Source: Bacillota bacterium (GTDB taxonomy: Bacteria > Bacillota > Clostridia > Christensenellales > Aristaeellaceae). From it: a stretch of DNA of 45,267 bases. The stretch is from the NCBI GenBank assembly GCA_023435435.1, contig JAEYRW010000004.1:1-45267 (forward strand), read 5' to 3'. Shown here piece after piece: positions 18,091 to 27,047 of this stretch. Within the stretch, counting starts at the first letter, position 1. Each line of letters starts with the position of its first letter. Below the pieces are notes generated by a model. That model searched no databases, was not told where the DNA came from, and saw only the letters and a list, made by a program, of their open reading frames with translations. Position numbers and translations under genes: made by a program.

Positions 18091-18906
18091 TTGCCTTATT
18101 CTATCTGTGAAATGGTTTGCATATTCTTTCTGTATGGATTTCTCGGCTGGTGTGTGGAAGTGATCTACGCCGCGGTCAACCGGGGCGAATTTGTGAACCG
18201 CGGCTTTCTGTTCGGGCCGATTTGTCCTGTGTACGGCGTCGGCATGCTGGCGGTGCTGCTGGCCCTCGAACCGATCAAGGACAATTTCGTCGCGCTGTAT
18301 CTGGGCTCCGCTGCCATCACCACCGCCATCGAGCTTCTGATGGGCGTCCTCGCCCAGCGGCTTTTTCACACGCGGCTGTGGGACTATTCCAAGGAACCGT
18401 TCAACTTCAAAGGCTACGTCTGCCTGAAGTTTTCGCTCGTATGGGGCGTGGGCGCGCTCGTGATCGTGGACATCCTTCATCCGGTTCTCATGAGGCCCAT
18501 CGAAATGGTCCCTGTTTGGCTGGGCACGCCCATTCTGTGCGCCCTCGGCGCAACCCTTGCGCTGGATTTCACGCTTACCGTCGTCGAGGCGCTCAGGCTG
18601 CCGCGGCACATCCGCGCCGTGCAGGAATTGGAACGACTGCTCACCACCGTTTCGGACGGGATTGGCGAAAATCTCGCGGAAAATACATTCAAGGCGCGCG
18701 AGCGGAAGGATGAACTCGACCAAAAACTCGAAAAATACAAAAAGCTCTTCGAGGAACGCGCGCACGGCCTCGGGAACGCGCGGCTTTTCAGGGCATTTCC
18801 GCACCTGCGCAGCGGCCGGTATGCCGAGCGGTTTGAAAAGCTGAGGCAGATGTATTTCGCGCGTAGGAACGAAAAGGACGATGGTGACGATGCGAAGGAT
18901 CTTTGA
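18091..18906 (+). CDS. CmpB-like membrane protein (putative ABC-transporter type IV, PF06541-like)
   Basis: Integral membrane protein of a family common in Bacillota, without an experimentally settled function. About six hydrophobic segments occupy residues 1-180; the N-terminal motif FLYGFLGWCVEVIY with a following NRGFLFGP is diagnostic of the family. The C-terminal 90 residues are charged and probably helical or coiled-coil. The TTG at 18091 has GGGGAGG (18077-18083) seven bases upstream and lies 16 bases from the predicted transcript start. It is the first gene of a five-gene run and overlaps the PAP2-like gene. Confidence 0.85.
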   Translation: MPYSICEMVCIFFLYGFLGWCVEVIYAAVNRGEFVNRGFLFGPICPVYGVGMLAVLLALEPIKDNFVALYLGSAAITTAIELLMGVLAQRLFHTRLWDYSKEPFNFKGYVCLKFSLVWGVGALVIVDILHPVLMRPIEMVPVWLGTPILCALGATLALDFTLTVVEALRLPRHIRAVQELERLLTTVSDGIGENLAENTFKARERKDELDQKLEKYKKLFEERAHGLGNARLFRAFPHLRSGRYAERFEKLRQMYFARRNEKDDGDDAKDL

Positions 18907-19540
18907 TTACGTCAGAAAGAATCCGCGGGTGCTCTTTTTTCTGTACCTGCCCGTGTATCTTGCCTGGTTCGCGCTGCTGGAGCGCCTGATCCGAACCGAC
19001 TACTACGCAAGCTACATGCCTCTGGACGACTTGATCCCGTTCGCGCCCCCGTTCATTGTGGTGTACGTGCTCTGGTATCCCTATCTGGCCTTTCCCGCCG
19101 CATACCTGTATTTTAAGGATGCAGGGGCGTTTGTCCGGTTCGGCGTTTACTTCATTGCATCGTTTTCCATCAGTCTTTTTGTCTGTTCTGTTTTTCCAAA
19201 CGGGCAGGATTTGCGCCCCGCGGATCCGGGGAGAGGCTTTTTTGCGTGGCTGGTCGGACGGATTTACGCGGCGGACACCAACACGAATGTGCTGCCGAGC
19301 ATGCATGTCGTCGGGTGCGCGGGAATCGTCTTCGCGGCGTTCGACAGCCCGCGGCTCAAAAAGGCGCGCTGGCCGCTGCTGGCGCTGGGCCTTCTCATCG
19401 TGGCCTCGACGGTGCTCGTCAAGCAGCATTCCGTGCTCGATGTCCTCTGGGGCCTCGCGCTGGCCGCCGCGGCGGCGCTTCCCGTATATGCCGGGCGGCT
19501 GACAGGGATTGGAACAAATCGTCCGAAGCGGGCGTCATAA
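18881..19540 (+). CDS. PAP2-family membrane phosphatase-like protein (Aur1/PAP2_3 type)
   Basis: Predicted membrane phosphatase or phosphotransferase that acts on a lipid phosphate. About six membrane segments are visible. The three PAP2 motifs appear as NGQDLRP, PSMHVVG and VKQHSVLDVLWG, the form seen in the inositol-phosphotransferase-like subgroup. The length is 219 aa. The start is uncertain: ATG 18881, GTG 18884 and ATG 18890 are all in frame, with AGGA at 18875-18878; GTG 18884 or ATG 18890 fits spacing better. It overlaps the end of the CmpB-like gene by 17-26 bases. Confidence 0.87.
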   Translation: MVTMRRIFDYVRKNPRVLFFLYLPVYLAWFALLERLIRTDYYASYMPLDDLIPFAPPFIVVYVLWYPYLAFPAAYLYFKDAGAFVRFGVYFIASFSISLFVCSVFPNGQDLRPADPGRGFFAWLVGRIYAADTNTNVLPSMHVVGCAGIVFAAFDSPRLKKARWPLLALGLLIVASTVLVKQHSVLDVLWGLALAAAAALPVYAGRLTGIGTNRPKRAS

Positions 19541-19581
19541 AAAGACACTACGAAACGGACGGAATACGAGCGTTGAGAAAA

Positions 19582-20334
19582 ATGATCAATCTCCTCTTTT
19601 TGGTGGCGGGCATCGCGTGCTTCGCGTATTATATCGTCTGCGGCCTCGCCATCCGGTTCGGACAGTCGATGCTCTGGGCCTGGCCCGCGCTGGGCGCGGC
19701 GCTGATTTTGCGGTTTATCATCGTGCAGATGTCCATTTCGCGCGGCGTGCCGCTGCCGTACCCGGATTGGTTTTTGTGGACGTTCCGGGGCATCGTCGCC
19801 TTATGCGCGGCGTTTTTCCTGTTTGTGGAGTCCTTTCTTGTGACGGGACTGTTTGCCCAGTGTCCGGCGGGCGTCGACTACCTCATCGTGCTCGGCGCGA
19901 AGACGGGGAGCAAGGCGCTCAACAACCGCATCGCGACCGCTGCGGAATACCTTCTCGAGAACCCCGAAACCGTCGCGATCGCCTCGGGCGGCCAGGGAAG
20001 CGATGAGGAAACCACCGAGGCGGCGTTCATTGCCGACGCGCTCGTAAAGCTGGGCGTCTCACGCGACCGGATTCTCATTGAGGACGCGTCCACCTCCACC
20101 AGCGAAAACGTCCGGTTCAGCGCGCTGCTCATTCCGGAATCGGACGCGACGGTGGCCCTCGCTTCCAATGACTTTCACATCTTCCGCGCGCGGCATCTGG
20201 CGCGGAAAATCTTCGGACGCAATGTGTACGGCCTGCCCGTACGCTCGTCCCTCATCTCCCTGCCGCACTATATGATGCGGGAATTCTTTACCACCGTGGT
20301 GGATACGCTGCGGGGAAATATGGCATACAGGTGA
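19582..20334 (+). CDS. DUF218/YdcF-like membrane protein
   Basis: Protein of the YdcF/ElyC/SanA family, linked to cell-envelope metabolism in other bacteria but with no fixed reaction. Four hydrophobic segments at the N-terminus (about residues 1-100) precede the DUF218 domain, with DYLIVLGAK, ASGGQGSDE, ILIEDASTSTSEN and VALASNDFHIFRA, the usual conserved blocks. Start choice is weak: ATG 19582 lacks a clear ribosome binding site, and TTG 19573 is an alternative with GGA nine bases upstream. The stop overlaps or abuts the following GNAT gene. Confidence 0.85.
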   Translation: MINLLFLVAGIACFAYYIVCGLAIRFGQSMLWAWPALGAALILRFIIVQMSISRGVPLPYPDWFLWTFRGIVALCAAFFLFVESFLVTGLFAQCPAGVDYLIVLGAKTGSKALNNRIATAAEYLLENPETVAIASGGQGSDEETTEAAFIADALVKLGVSRDRILIEDASTSTSENVRFSALLIPESDATVALASNDFHIFRARHLARKIFGRNVYGLPVRSSLISLPHYMMREFFTTVVDTLRGNMAYR

Positions 20335-20339
20335 AAAGG

Positions 20340-20774
20340 ATGAATTATGAGATTGTACTTGTGAAAACGGACGATGAGCTCGCGGAGGTCGCGGCGCTCG
20401 ACAAGTTGCTGGATGAAAGCATGAAGCGTTTTCTGTCTGATTCCTTCAACCCCGGAAGCATTGTACGCAAATACGAGGATTATCTCGATGGTGCGCGGAA
20501 CTTTGCTCTCCTTGCGCGCGTGGAAAGCGGCACAATTGGCATGGCGCGTTGCGTGCTCGGAAATGTCGCGATGCTTGAGTCACTGATCGTTCTGCCCACG
20601 TGGCGCCAGCAGGGCGTCGGTACCGCGTTGCTCACCGCCGCGCGGGACATTTCGAAGGCGCGCGGGCAAGAGGTGATGCTTCTGAATGTGCTGGGCGGCA
20701 ACGACGGCGCGCGCAGGCTCTACGAACGGGAAGGCTTTCAATTATTTCGCACCACGATGTTTTCCAAACTATGA
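20340..20774 (+). CDS. GNAT-family N-acetyltransferase
   Basis: Acetyl-CoA-dependent acetyltransferase of unknown substrate, 144 aa. The acetyl-CoA-binding motif appears as VLPTWRQQGVGTALLTAA, and the C-terminal strand-helix as NDGARRLYEREGF. ATG 20340 follows AGGTGA (20329-20334) by five bases; GTG 20331, which overlaps the previous stop, is an alternative. The stop overlaps trmO by four bases. It is unrelated in close sequence to the three tandem GNATs at 39440-41711. Confidence 0.88.
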   Translation: MNYEIVLVKTDDELAEVAALDKLLDESMKRFLSDSFNPGSIVRKYEDYLDGARNFALLARVESGTIGMARCVLGNVAMLESLIVLPTWRQQGVGTALLTAARDISKARGQEVMLLNVLGGNDGARRLYEREGFQLFRTTMFSKL

Positions 20775-21445
20775 ATTTGAAACAGATCGCCCGCGTCCAT
20801 ACGGATTTTCCCACGAAGTTCGGCATTCCGCGCCAGGCGGGGCTCGTTGAGGCGCTGGAGGCCGAGGTGGTGTTCGAGCCGGCGTTCCGAAATCCCGACG
20901 CTGTGCGCGGACTTGAAGGGTTTTCGCACATCTGGCTCATCTGGGGGTTCTCCGAAGCCGGGCGGGAAAACTGGTCGGCTACCGTCCGTCCGCCACGCCT
21001 GGGGGGCAATGCCCGGATGGGCGTGTTTGCCACGCGTTCGCCGTTCCGCCCGAACGCCCTCGGCCTCTCGTCGGTCCGGCTCGTCTCGGTGATGCTTGAG
21101 GACCCGCGCGGCCCTGTTTTGCGCGTCGCAGGCGTCGATATGATGGACGGGACGCCCGTCTACGACATCAAGCCGTACCTGCCGCTGGACGCACACCCGG
21201 ATGCGGCGGGCGGCTTTACGGACGCATATGAAAAATACAGGCTGAAGGTCGATTTTCCCGGGAAATGGCTTGAAATGATTCCGGCGGGGAAGCGGTCGGC
21301 GCTCATTGGCGCGCTGGAAATCGATCCGCGTCCCTCATACCAAAACGACCCGGACAGAAGGTACGGCTTCGCGTTCGCGGGGTACGACGTCCGCTTCAAG
21401 GTCGACGGGGACACGCTTACTGTATGCGAGGTGATTCGGCTGTGA
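20771..21445 (+). CDS. trmO: tRNA t6A37 N6-methyltransferase TrmO (TsaA)
   Basis: SAM-dependent enzyme that methylates threonylcarbamoyl-adenosine-37 of a threonine tRNA. The family signatures are visible: an N-terminal DFPTKFGIPRQAG segment, then LIWGFSE, GVFATRSPFRPNALGLS with a basic active-site loop, VAGVDMMDGTPVYDIKPYLP, and a C-terminal IDPRPSYQ block. The length of 224 aa is typical. The ATG at 20771 overlaps the preceding stop (ATGA). Its last 29 bases overlap the 3' end of the oppositely read gene at 21417, so the two transcripts share antisense ends. Confidence 0.95.
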   Translation: MNLKQIARVHTDFPTKFGIPRQAGLVEALEAEVVFEPAFRNPDAVRGLEGFSHIWLIWGFSEAGRENWSATVRPPRLGGNARMGVFATRSPFRPNALGLSSVRLVSVMLEDPRGPVLRVAGVDMMDGTPVYDIKPYLPLDAHPDAAGGFTDAYEKYRLKVDFPGKWLEMIPAGKRSALIGALEIDPRPSYQNDPDRRYGFAFAGYDVRFKVDGDTLTVCEVIRL

Positions 21446-22343
21446 CATCCTTCACTGCGCGAAAAGAGAGATACCCGAGGCGGTATGCCTTATTTCTGTC
21501 ATATACCCCGCCGTCGTAGACGACGATATAAGCCTGTTCGGCGTCCCGCGGGGACGCATCTCCCGTCCAGTAATAGATGGTCTTGGCGCGCACATCCCAG
21601 AGCGGCGATTCCTTGTCTGGCGTCCTTTCATAGGATGCCTTTTCGTCGGCCGCATCCCATATTCCTCCGGCGTTTTCACCGTGCAGCGCCATGGACCTGA
21701 CCGCCTCGTCGACGGTGGGCAAGCGCCAGATATTCTGCTCCGTTTCCATGAGTGTCAGTCCGTCCGCGGAAAGATATTTGCACCGCTGGCACGCCTCGTC
21801 CCAAGATACGCCTTCGTCGGGCCAGCCGGGACCGCGCGGCGCCCAGGCGAGAGTCACGCCGTTTCCCTCGACAACGCGCAGACCAAGGTCGCCGTCGTCT
21901 ACCCTTTGGGATATCTTGATGCCCTGTGGTATGGAGATCACAAGCACGGTCAAAAGCGGCAAAAGCACGATCAGGGCCCGTGCCCAACCGCGCGGGCGCG
22001 CGTCGCCGAAGAAAAACAGGAAACCGAGCGCCGCGAGGGGCAACGCGATGAGGAGTCCTGCGACGCTGAACTGTGCGCCCGAAAAGAACCAGGCGCAAAA
22101 ACCGCTCGCCGCAAGGTATGCGGCGAGACCCGCGTACTTCCATTTGAGCGCGATCAACGCCAGGAGCACAAAGGCAATGGGAAAAGATAAATATTGGAGA
22201 AGCATCATGAGAAGGTTGTCCAGCAGTGAACCGGAATACCAGCCTTCGTGAAAGTTCTCGAACGCGCCCCAGTACGTCCAGAGCTCCGAGAAAGCGACGG
22301 TGATTGCGACGCCCGCCCAGCCGAGCGCGATTTTCCTTTTCAT
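21417..22343 (-). CDS. Membrane protein with extracytoplasmic Lcl/DUF1566-like domain
   Basis: A 308-aa protein with four to five hydrophobic segments (about residues 8-150) followed by a C-terminal globular domain with GVSWDEACQRCKYLS, IWRLPTVDEAVRSM and YLSFRAVK. This layout resembles the Lcl_C/DUF1566 fold found in surface proteins, where a conserved WRLPT motif is typical. The function is unknown; a cell-surface binding or sensing role is only an inference. The ATG at 22343 has GGAGGTG upstream. It lies downstream of the GH78 gene but is separated from it by a terminator, so it needs its own promoter, which I could not identify with confidence. It overlaps the trmO 3' end. Confidence 0.7.
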   Translation of the reverse strand: MKRKIALGWAGVAITVAFSELWTYWGAFENFHEGWYSGSLLDNLLMMLLQYLSFPIAFVLLALIALKWKYAGLAAYLAASGFCAWFFSGAQFSVAGLLIALPLAALGFLFFFGDARPRGWARALIVLLPLLTVLVISIPQGIKISQRVDDGDLGLRVVEGNGVTLAWAPRGPGWPDEGVSWDEACQRCKYLSADGLTLMETEQNIWRLPTVDEAVRSMALHGENAGGIWDAADEKASYERTPDKESPLWDVRAKTIYYWTGDASPRDAEQAYIVVYDGGVYDRNKAYRLGYLSFRAVKDVTAESPRIQ

Positions 22344-22395
22344 GCCGCACCTCCAGCCTGTTTCCATAGATTTCCCCATCGTATCAATCTTACAA

Positions 22396-22433
22396 CAAAA
22401 ACCGCCCGCGCACCACAGGCACGGGCGGTTTTA
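22396..22433 (-). terminator. Intrinsic terminator after the GH78 gene
   Basis: An 8-bp GC-rich stem (22401-22408 with 22422-22429) is flanked by A-runs on the left and T-runs on the right. Read on the minus strand it ends in TTTTTGTTG, so it should stop the rhamnosidase transcript. It could also work weakly on the plus strand. Confidence 0.85.
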
Positions 22434-22468
22434 CGAAATTTGAATCGAATGGTTTTTTTCCTTCGTTG

Positions 22469-25279
22469 TCAGTTCAGCGCCAACAGCCGTTCCTCAATGG
22501 TCCTGACCTTTTCCTCCGGGATCTTCATCATGGGGTGCATGGTGAGCATCTGCCGCAGCGAGGCGCTTCCGCCCATGCCGGGCCCGCCCTCGGCGAAGCG
22601 GCGCGCCATGGGCAGCTCGTCGAAGACGACCTCGCGCGCCTCGGGAATTGCGATAAGCTCGGAGACTGGCATGTCGAGGGAGATCACGCGGTGCAGCGGC
22701 TTTGTGGGCTTGTACTCGAAGTGATACCTGCCGGCCGGCGCGAACGCGATGGTCAGGCCGATGGGGCAAAGCCCAAACTCGAGGGCGGGATACGCCTTGG
22801 CGAGCTCGTCCAGATCCCCGTTGGGGAAGACCAGAACCGCCTCCGCGCCGAAGGGTACCTCGACGTCCCAAACGAACAGATCCTTCTTGATTTCCCAGGC
22901 GCTTTCAAACCAGCCCATGGCGGAATCATAGCGCACGGAGACCTTCGGGAGCAGATAGTCCGGCAGGGGCTTGAGAATCACCTTTTTGAAGCCCGGCAGC
23001 TCGGGGTTGATGCCCGCCACGTCGCGGTATACCCACTCCATGATGGCACCGTAGGCGTAGTGGTTGAGGGAGTTCATGCCCGTGTCGGAAATGGAGCCGT
23101 CGGGCAGAAGGCTGTTCCAGCGCTCCCAGACGGTGGTCGCACCGAGATTGACCTCGTAGAGCCAGCCGGGATACGCCTCGTTGAGCAGCAGCTGGTACGC
23201 GCGGCGGTTGTAACCGTTGCCGGAAAGCGCGCGGTTCAGGTACGCCGTGCCCACAAAGCCGGTGCGCAGCTCACCGCCCGTGGCCGCCAGCTCGCCGTCG
23301 AGGAGCTTCGCAAGCTTCTCGCGGTGCGCCTCGGGCGCGAAGCCCATGAACAGCGCGCACACGTAGGCCGTCTGCGTGGTCTGTGCCATGAGCCCGTTGG
23401 GCGTGAAGTACTCGTTCTGGATCGCTTCGAAGATTTCGGACAACAGCTTTTCATACCCGGCCGCGTCCTCGTCATACCCCAGCGCCTTTGCCGCCTTCAC
23501 GAGCAGGGAAGTGGAGTAGTAATAATACGCGGAGGCGACAAAGAAGGGGTCGGTGCCGCCCATGACGGAATTGTTCTTGGTGTCGAGCGCCAGCCAGTCC
23601 GCGAAATGGAAGCCGACCTTCCAGAGCCGTCCGCACCCGGCTGCCTCCTCGGTCTTCCTGATCCATTCCACCCAGCCCTTCATGTTGGGATACGTGGCCT
23701 TGAGAAGCTCCTTGTCGCCGTAGAACATGTACAGATTCCAGGGAATGATGGTGGCGGCGTCCGCCCACGCGCAGGAACCGCCGTCGCCCTGCATCCCGGC
23801 TGCCGGAACCACGTGGGGCACGCTGCCGCCGCGCGCTTCCTGCTCAAGGAGCATGTCGTGCAGGTACTTCTCGAAGAACGCCGCGGAATCCATGTTGAAC
23901 ATGGCGGTGCCGGAGAACGCCTGCGCGTCACCCGTCCAACCCAGACGCTCGTCGCGCTGGGGGCAGTCGGTGGGCGTATCGAGGAAGTTGCCCCGCTGGC
24001 CCCAGAGCGCGTTGAGCGCCAGCCTGTTGACCTTTGCGTTGCTCGTCTCGATGTAACCCGTGCGCGGAATGTCCGAATGCACCACGCAGCCCGTGAAATC
24101 GGAGAGCTCGATTTCCGAAAGTCCCTCGACCTTCACCAGCCGGAAGCCGTAGAAGGTGTGGAACGGACGCACCGCGCGCGGGTTGCCGTCCGAAATATAG
24201 GTGTATTCCGCCTTGGCGGAGCGCAGATTGTCGCGGTAGAAGCAGCCCTTCTGCAAAACCTCCGAATAGGAGAGCTTCACAACGGTACCCTTGGGCGCGC
24301 GGCACACGAACTCGAGGTAGCCGGTGATCTCCTGCCCCAGATCGATGACCATCTCATCCTTTGGCGTTTTGATGAGCTCGGCGGGCTTGATCCGCTCGGT
24401 CACGCGCACGGGCGGGCTCAGGCGATCCTCGAGCTTCGAAAAATCGAGCGTCCCGTCGAGCTTGACGGGCATCGCCGCGCCGGTATCGTAATTCGCGTCG
24501 TAGACTTCGCCGTCGTAGATGGACGATTCCCGCACCTTGCTCCCGGTGGCGGTCCAGCCCTCGTCGGTGCCGACCACCAGCTCCGTGCCGTCCTCAAAGG
24601 TCACGCGCAGCTCGGCCAGTAGAGACTCGTGGTCGGCGTACAGGTTCTTCACGCCGATCTCGCTTCCGAAGCCCAGCCCGAAGCGCGAGATCGCCCAGCC
24701 GCCGCCCAGCATGAACCGCAGCGCGTTCTGTCCTTCCTTGAGAAGCGCGGTCACGTCGTAGGTCTGCACCTGAATCCACTTGTCGTATGCGTTGTAGAAC
24801 GGCGCCAGCAACTCGTCGCCCGCCTTCTCGCCGTTGATGTACATTTCATAGACGCCCATTGCGGTTGCATACACGCGCGCGGACTTCACGGGCTTGTCGA
24901 TTGAGACGTCCTTCAGGATGTTCATGTTCTCCCGCGCGTCCGATGTGATCCACTTCCCGGCCCACGCCTCGCCCGTCTTTCCGGTTTCAAAGAAGCTCTC
25001 GCCCGTGGCCACGTCGCCGTTGTCCGCCCACACGGTCGCCTTCCAGCGGTAGCGCGTACGCGGCGCGAGAATCACGTCCGGCGCGAAGCACAGGCTGTCG
25101 ATGTCCGCGCGCTTGCCCGAATCAAAGACCGACTGGCCCGCCGCCGTCTCGATCGTCACCTGCGCGGCCGCCTGCTTCTTGCCCGCGGTCTCGTCCGCCT
25201 TCCACGAAAGCCGGAGCGGCTTCAGCGCGAAGCCAAGCGGTTCCCTGACGCGATTTGCCATCATATCGAATATCCGCAT
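22469..25279 (-). CDS. Alpha-L-rhamnosidase, GH78 family
   Basis: Cleaves terminal alpha-L-rhamnose from plant glycosides or polysaccharides. No signal peptide is visible, so it likely acts inside the cell on imported oligosaccharides. The 936 residues follow the GH78 plan: beta domains in the N-terminal half (RYRWKATVWADNG; VYATAMGVYEMYINGEK), an (alpha/alpha)6 catalytic barrel with DCPQRDERLGWTGD near residues 437-450 and TTVWERWNS near 714-722, and a C-terminal beta domain. The carboxylates in those two motifs are the expected catalytic residues. The ATG at 25279 has AGGAGG upstream and lies about 30 bases from a predicted start site. No transporter or regulator gene accompanies it. Confidence 0.96.
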   Translation of the reverse strand: MRIFDMMANRVREPLGFALKPLRLSWKADETAGKKQAAAQVTIETAAGQSVFDSGKRADIDSLCFAPDVILAPRTRYRWKATVWADNGDVATGESFFETGKTGEAWAGKWITSDARENMNILKDVSIDKPVKSARVYATAMGVYEMYINGEKAGDELLAPFYNAYDKWIQVQTYDVTALLKEGQNALRFMLGGGWAISRFGLGFGSEIGVKNLYADHESLLAELRVTFEDGTELVVGTDEGWTATGSKVRESSIYDGEVYDANYDTGAAMPVKLDGTLDFSKLEDRLSPPVRVTERIKPAELIKTPKDEMVIDLGQEITGYLEFVCRAPKGTVVKLSYSEVLQKGCFYRDNLRSAKAEYTYISDGNPRAVRPFHTFYGFRLVKVEGLSEIELSDFTGCVVHSDIPRTGYIETSNAKVNRLALNALWGQRGNFLDTPTDCPQRDERLGWTGDAQAFSGTAMFNMDSAAFFEKYLHDMLLEQEARGGSVPHVVPAAGMQGDGGSCAWADAATIIPWNLYMFYGDKELLKATYPNMKGWVEWIRKTEEAAGCGRLWKVGFHFADWLALDTKNNSVMGGTDPFFVASAYYYYSTSLLVKAAKALGYDEDAAGYEKLLSEIFEAIQNEYFTPNGLMAQTTQTAYVCALFMGFAPEAHREKLAKLLDGELAATGGELRTGFVGTAYLNRALSGNGYNRRAYQLLLNEAYPGWLYEVNLGATTVWERWNSLLPDGSISDTGMNSLNHYAYGAIMEWVYRDVAGINPELPGFKKVILKPLPDYLLPKVSVRYDSAMGWFESAWEIKKDLFVWDVEVPFGAEAVLVFPNGDLDELAKAYPALEFGLCPIGLTIAFAPAGRYHFEYKPTKPLHRVISLDMPVSELIAIPEAREVVFDELPMARRFAEGGPGMGGSASLRQMLTMHPMMKIPEEKVRTIEERLLALN

Positions 25280-25315
25280 AGAAATCCTCCTTACGGTCGT
25301 TAACTACCTAATGAT

Positions 25316-25344
25316 ATGATACATGCGCCGGAGTGCGGTGTCAA
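25316..25344 (-). promoter_or_regulatory. SigA-type promoter of the GH78 gene
   Basis: On the minus strand TTGACA (25339-25344) and TATCAT (25316-25321) are separated by 17 bp. The start is near 25309. No obvious operator dyad was found around it. Confidence 0.82.
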
Positions 25345-25444
25345 GCGGCGGATTTATGGCGGCCCATAGCCTGTGCGGGAAAAGTAAAATTTGATCCATA
25401 CAATCAAAACAAAGCGATATGTGGTGTGTTCTCGCGCCAAACGG

Positions 25445-25473
25445 TTTACACAGCGCCGAAAAGGGATTATACT
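25445..25473 (+). promoter_or_regulatory. SigA-type promoter of deoC-nfnAB
   Basis: TTTACA (25445-25450) and TATACT (25468-25473) are separated by 17 bp. The start is near 25480, about 27 bases before the deoC ATG. It is divergent from the GH78 promoter, about 100 bp away. Confidence 0.78.
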
Positions 25474-25506
25474 ATTAAACAATGACATGGAATGGAGCTG
25501 GAAGCG

Positions 25507-26184
25507 ATGAACATCGGAAGGTATATCGATCACGCGGTACTGAAACCCGGCATGACGCGGGATGAGATCGACGAGGCGATCCGGTCGGGCGTCGCCCTCG
25601 GCGTCTACAGCGTCTGCATGCACCCCCGGGACGTGAAGCGCGCATCGCAGCTGTGCGCGGGGACGCAGACCCACGTCGGCAGCGTCGTCGATTTTCCACA
25701 CGGGGCAGGCGGTGCCGAGGTCAAGCGCGCCATCGCGCGGTACGCGCTTTCTCAGGGCGCGGAAGAGCTTGATATGGTGATGAACTATTCAGCCGCGCGC
25801 TCGGGCGACTGGGAGACGGTGGAGGCGGAGATTCGCGCGGTGGTGGGGGAGGCAAAGGCCCAAAACGCCATCGTGAAGGTTATTTTTGAGACCAGCGAGC
25901 TGGACGAGCCCACCATCCGCCGTGCGGTGGAGGCGTCGGTTTCGGCGGGCGCGGATTTTGTCAAGACGTCCACGGGCTTCGCGTCCCACGGCGCGACGGT
26001 GGAAGCGGTTGCCATCATGCTCGATCAGGCGGGAGGCAGGATTAAGGTCAAACCCTCCGGCGGCATCCGGGACTACGCCGCCGCGAAAAAGTACGTGGAC
26101 ATGGGCGCGTCCCGGCTCGGCATCGGATCAAACGGCAGCGCGGCGGTCATCACCGGCGAAGGGCAGTCGAGCGACAACTACTGA
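25507..26184 (+). CDS. deoC: Deoxyribose-phosphate aldolase DeoC
   Basis: Class I aldolase that splits 2-deoxyribose 5-phosphate into glyceraldehyde 3-phosphate and acetaldehyde. The Schiff-base lysine lies in FVKTSTGF, and the phosphate-binding loop in KPSGGIRDY and RLGIGSNGS. Asp in EELDMVMNY matches the proton-relay region. The length of 225 aa is typical. ATG 25507 is preceded by a GGAGCTGGAAG stretch; ATG 25492 is in frame but has no site. deoB, the enzyme for the preceding step, is far away at 6192. Only 11 bases separate deoC from nfnA, so they are likely co-transcribed. Confidence 0.96.
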   Translation: MNIGRYIDHAVLKPGMTRDEIDEAIRSGVALGVYSVCMHPRDVKRASQLCAGTQTHVGSVVDFPHGAGGAEVKRAIARYALSQGAEELDMVMNYSAARSGDWETVEAEIRAVVGEAKAQNAIVKVIFETSELDEPTIRRAVEASVSAGADFVKTSTGFASHGATVEAVAIMLDQAGGRIKVKPSGGIRDYAAAKKYVDMGASRLGIGSNGSAAVITGEGQSSDNY

Positions 26185-26195
26185 CGGAGGGCAGC

Positions 26196-27047
26196 ATGTT
26201 CAAAATCACGTATAAGAGGCGGCTCAACGAGACCACGACCATGATGAGGATCGAGGCCCCCAACGTGGCGCGCCACGCGAAGCCCGGCCAGTTCATCATG
26301 TTCCGCATCGACGAGGCGGGGGAGCGCATCCCGCTCACCATCGCGGGCTTCGACCGCAAAACCGGCGAGGTCACCGTCATCTTCCAGAAGATGGGTGCCA
26401 CCACCCGGCGGCTGGACGCGTTAGATGAGGGCGAATCCATTCAGGACTTCGTCGGTCCGCTTGGCAACCCCAGCGATTTTTCGGGGCTGAAGGGCAAGCG
26501 CGTGTGCGTCATCGGCGGCGGGCTCGGCATTGCCATCGCTTTTCCACAGGCGGTGGCGCTCTCGGAGGTCGGCGCGCAGGTGGACATGATCGTGGGCTTC
26601 CGCACCATCGGGCTCGCGATTCTGCTTGATGAACTGAAGGAAGCGGGCGTCAACGTCATCGTCATGACCGACGACGGCTCCAATGGCCGCAAGGGCTTTA
26701 CCACCACCGCCCTTCAGGAGCAGATCGACGCGGGCGTCAAATATGAGCACGTCATCGCCATCGGCCCCGTGCCCATGATGCGCGCGGTGAGCGAGATGAC
26801 CAGGCCCTACGGCATCCATACCATCGTCAGCATGAACACCATTATGGTGGACGGCACCGGCATGTGCGGCGGATGCAGGCTGACGGTGGGCGGCGAGACC
26901 AAATTCGCGTGCGTGGACGGCCCCGAATTCGACGGGCACCTGGTGGATTTCGACGAGGCCATGAAGCGCGCGAAGATGTACCACGCCGAGGAGAAGGAGA
27001 GCACGGAACGCCACGAATGCAAGCTGACGGGGGAGGTGCGCGGCTGA
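26196..27047 (+). CDS. nfnA: NfnA-type FAD/NAD-binding subunit (ferredoxin-NADP reductase alpha)
   Basis: Small subunit of an NADH-dependent reduced ferredoxin:NADP oxidoreductase or closely related SudB-type complex. An FAD-binding beta-barrel with RIPLTIAGFD comes first, then the nucleotide-binding domain with VIGGGLGIAIAFPQA. A C-terminal [2Fe-2S] motif has Cys224, Cys227 and Cys239, with Asp219 at the position known as an unusual fourth ligand in Nfn structures. The length of 283 aa is typical. ATG 26196 follows GGAGGG. It overlaps the stop of its partner's start (nfnB) by one base, giving the conserved gene pair. In anaerobes the complex balances NADH, NADPH and ferredoxin by electron bifurcation. 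Confidence 0.93.
   Translation: MFKITYKRRLNETTTMMRIEAPNVARHAKPGQFIMFRIDEAGERIPLTIAGFDRKTGEVTVIFQKMGATTRRLDALDEGESIQDFVGPLGNPSDFSGLKGKRVCVIGGGLGIAIAFPQAVALSEVGAQVDMIVGFRTIGLAILLDELKEAGVNVIVMTDDGSNGRKGFTTTALQEQIDAGVKYEHVIAIGPVPMMRAVSEMTRPYGIHTIVSMNTIMVDGTGMCGGCRLTVGGETKFACVDGPEFDGHLVDFDEAMKRAKMYHAEEKESTERHECKLTGEVRG

Noticed and set aside
22466..24622. Plus-strand open frame of 718 codons opposite the GH78 gene
   Set aside because: The GH78 frame has family motifs throughout. The antisense peptide has no recognisable domain and no ribosome binding site.
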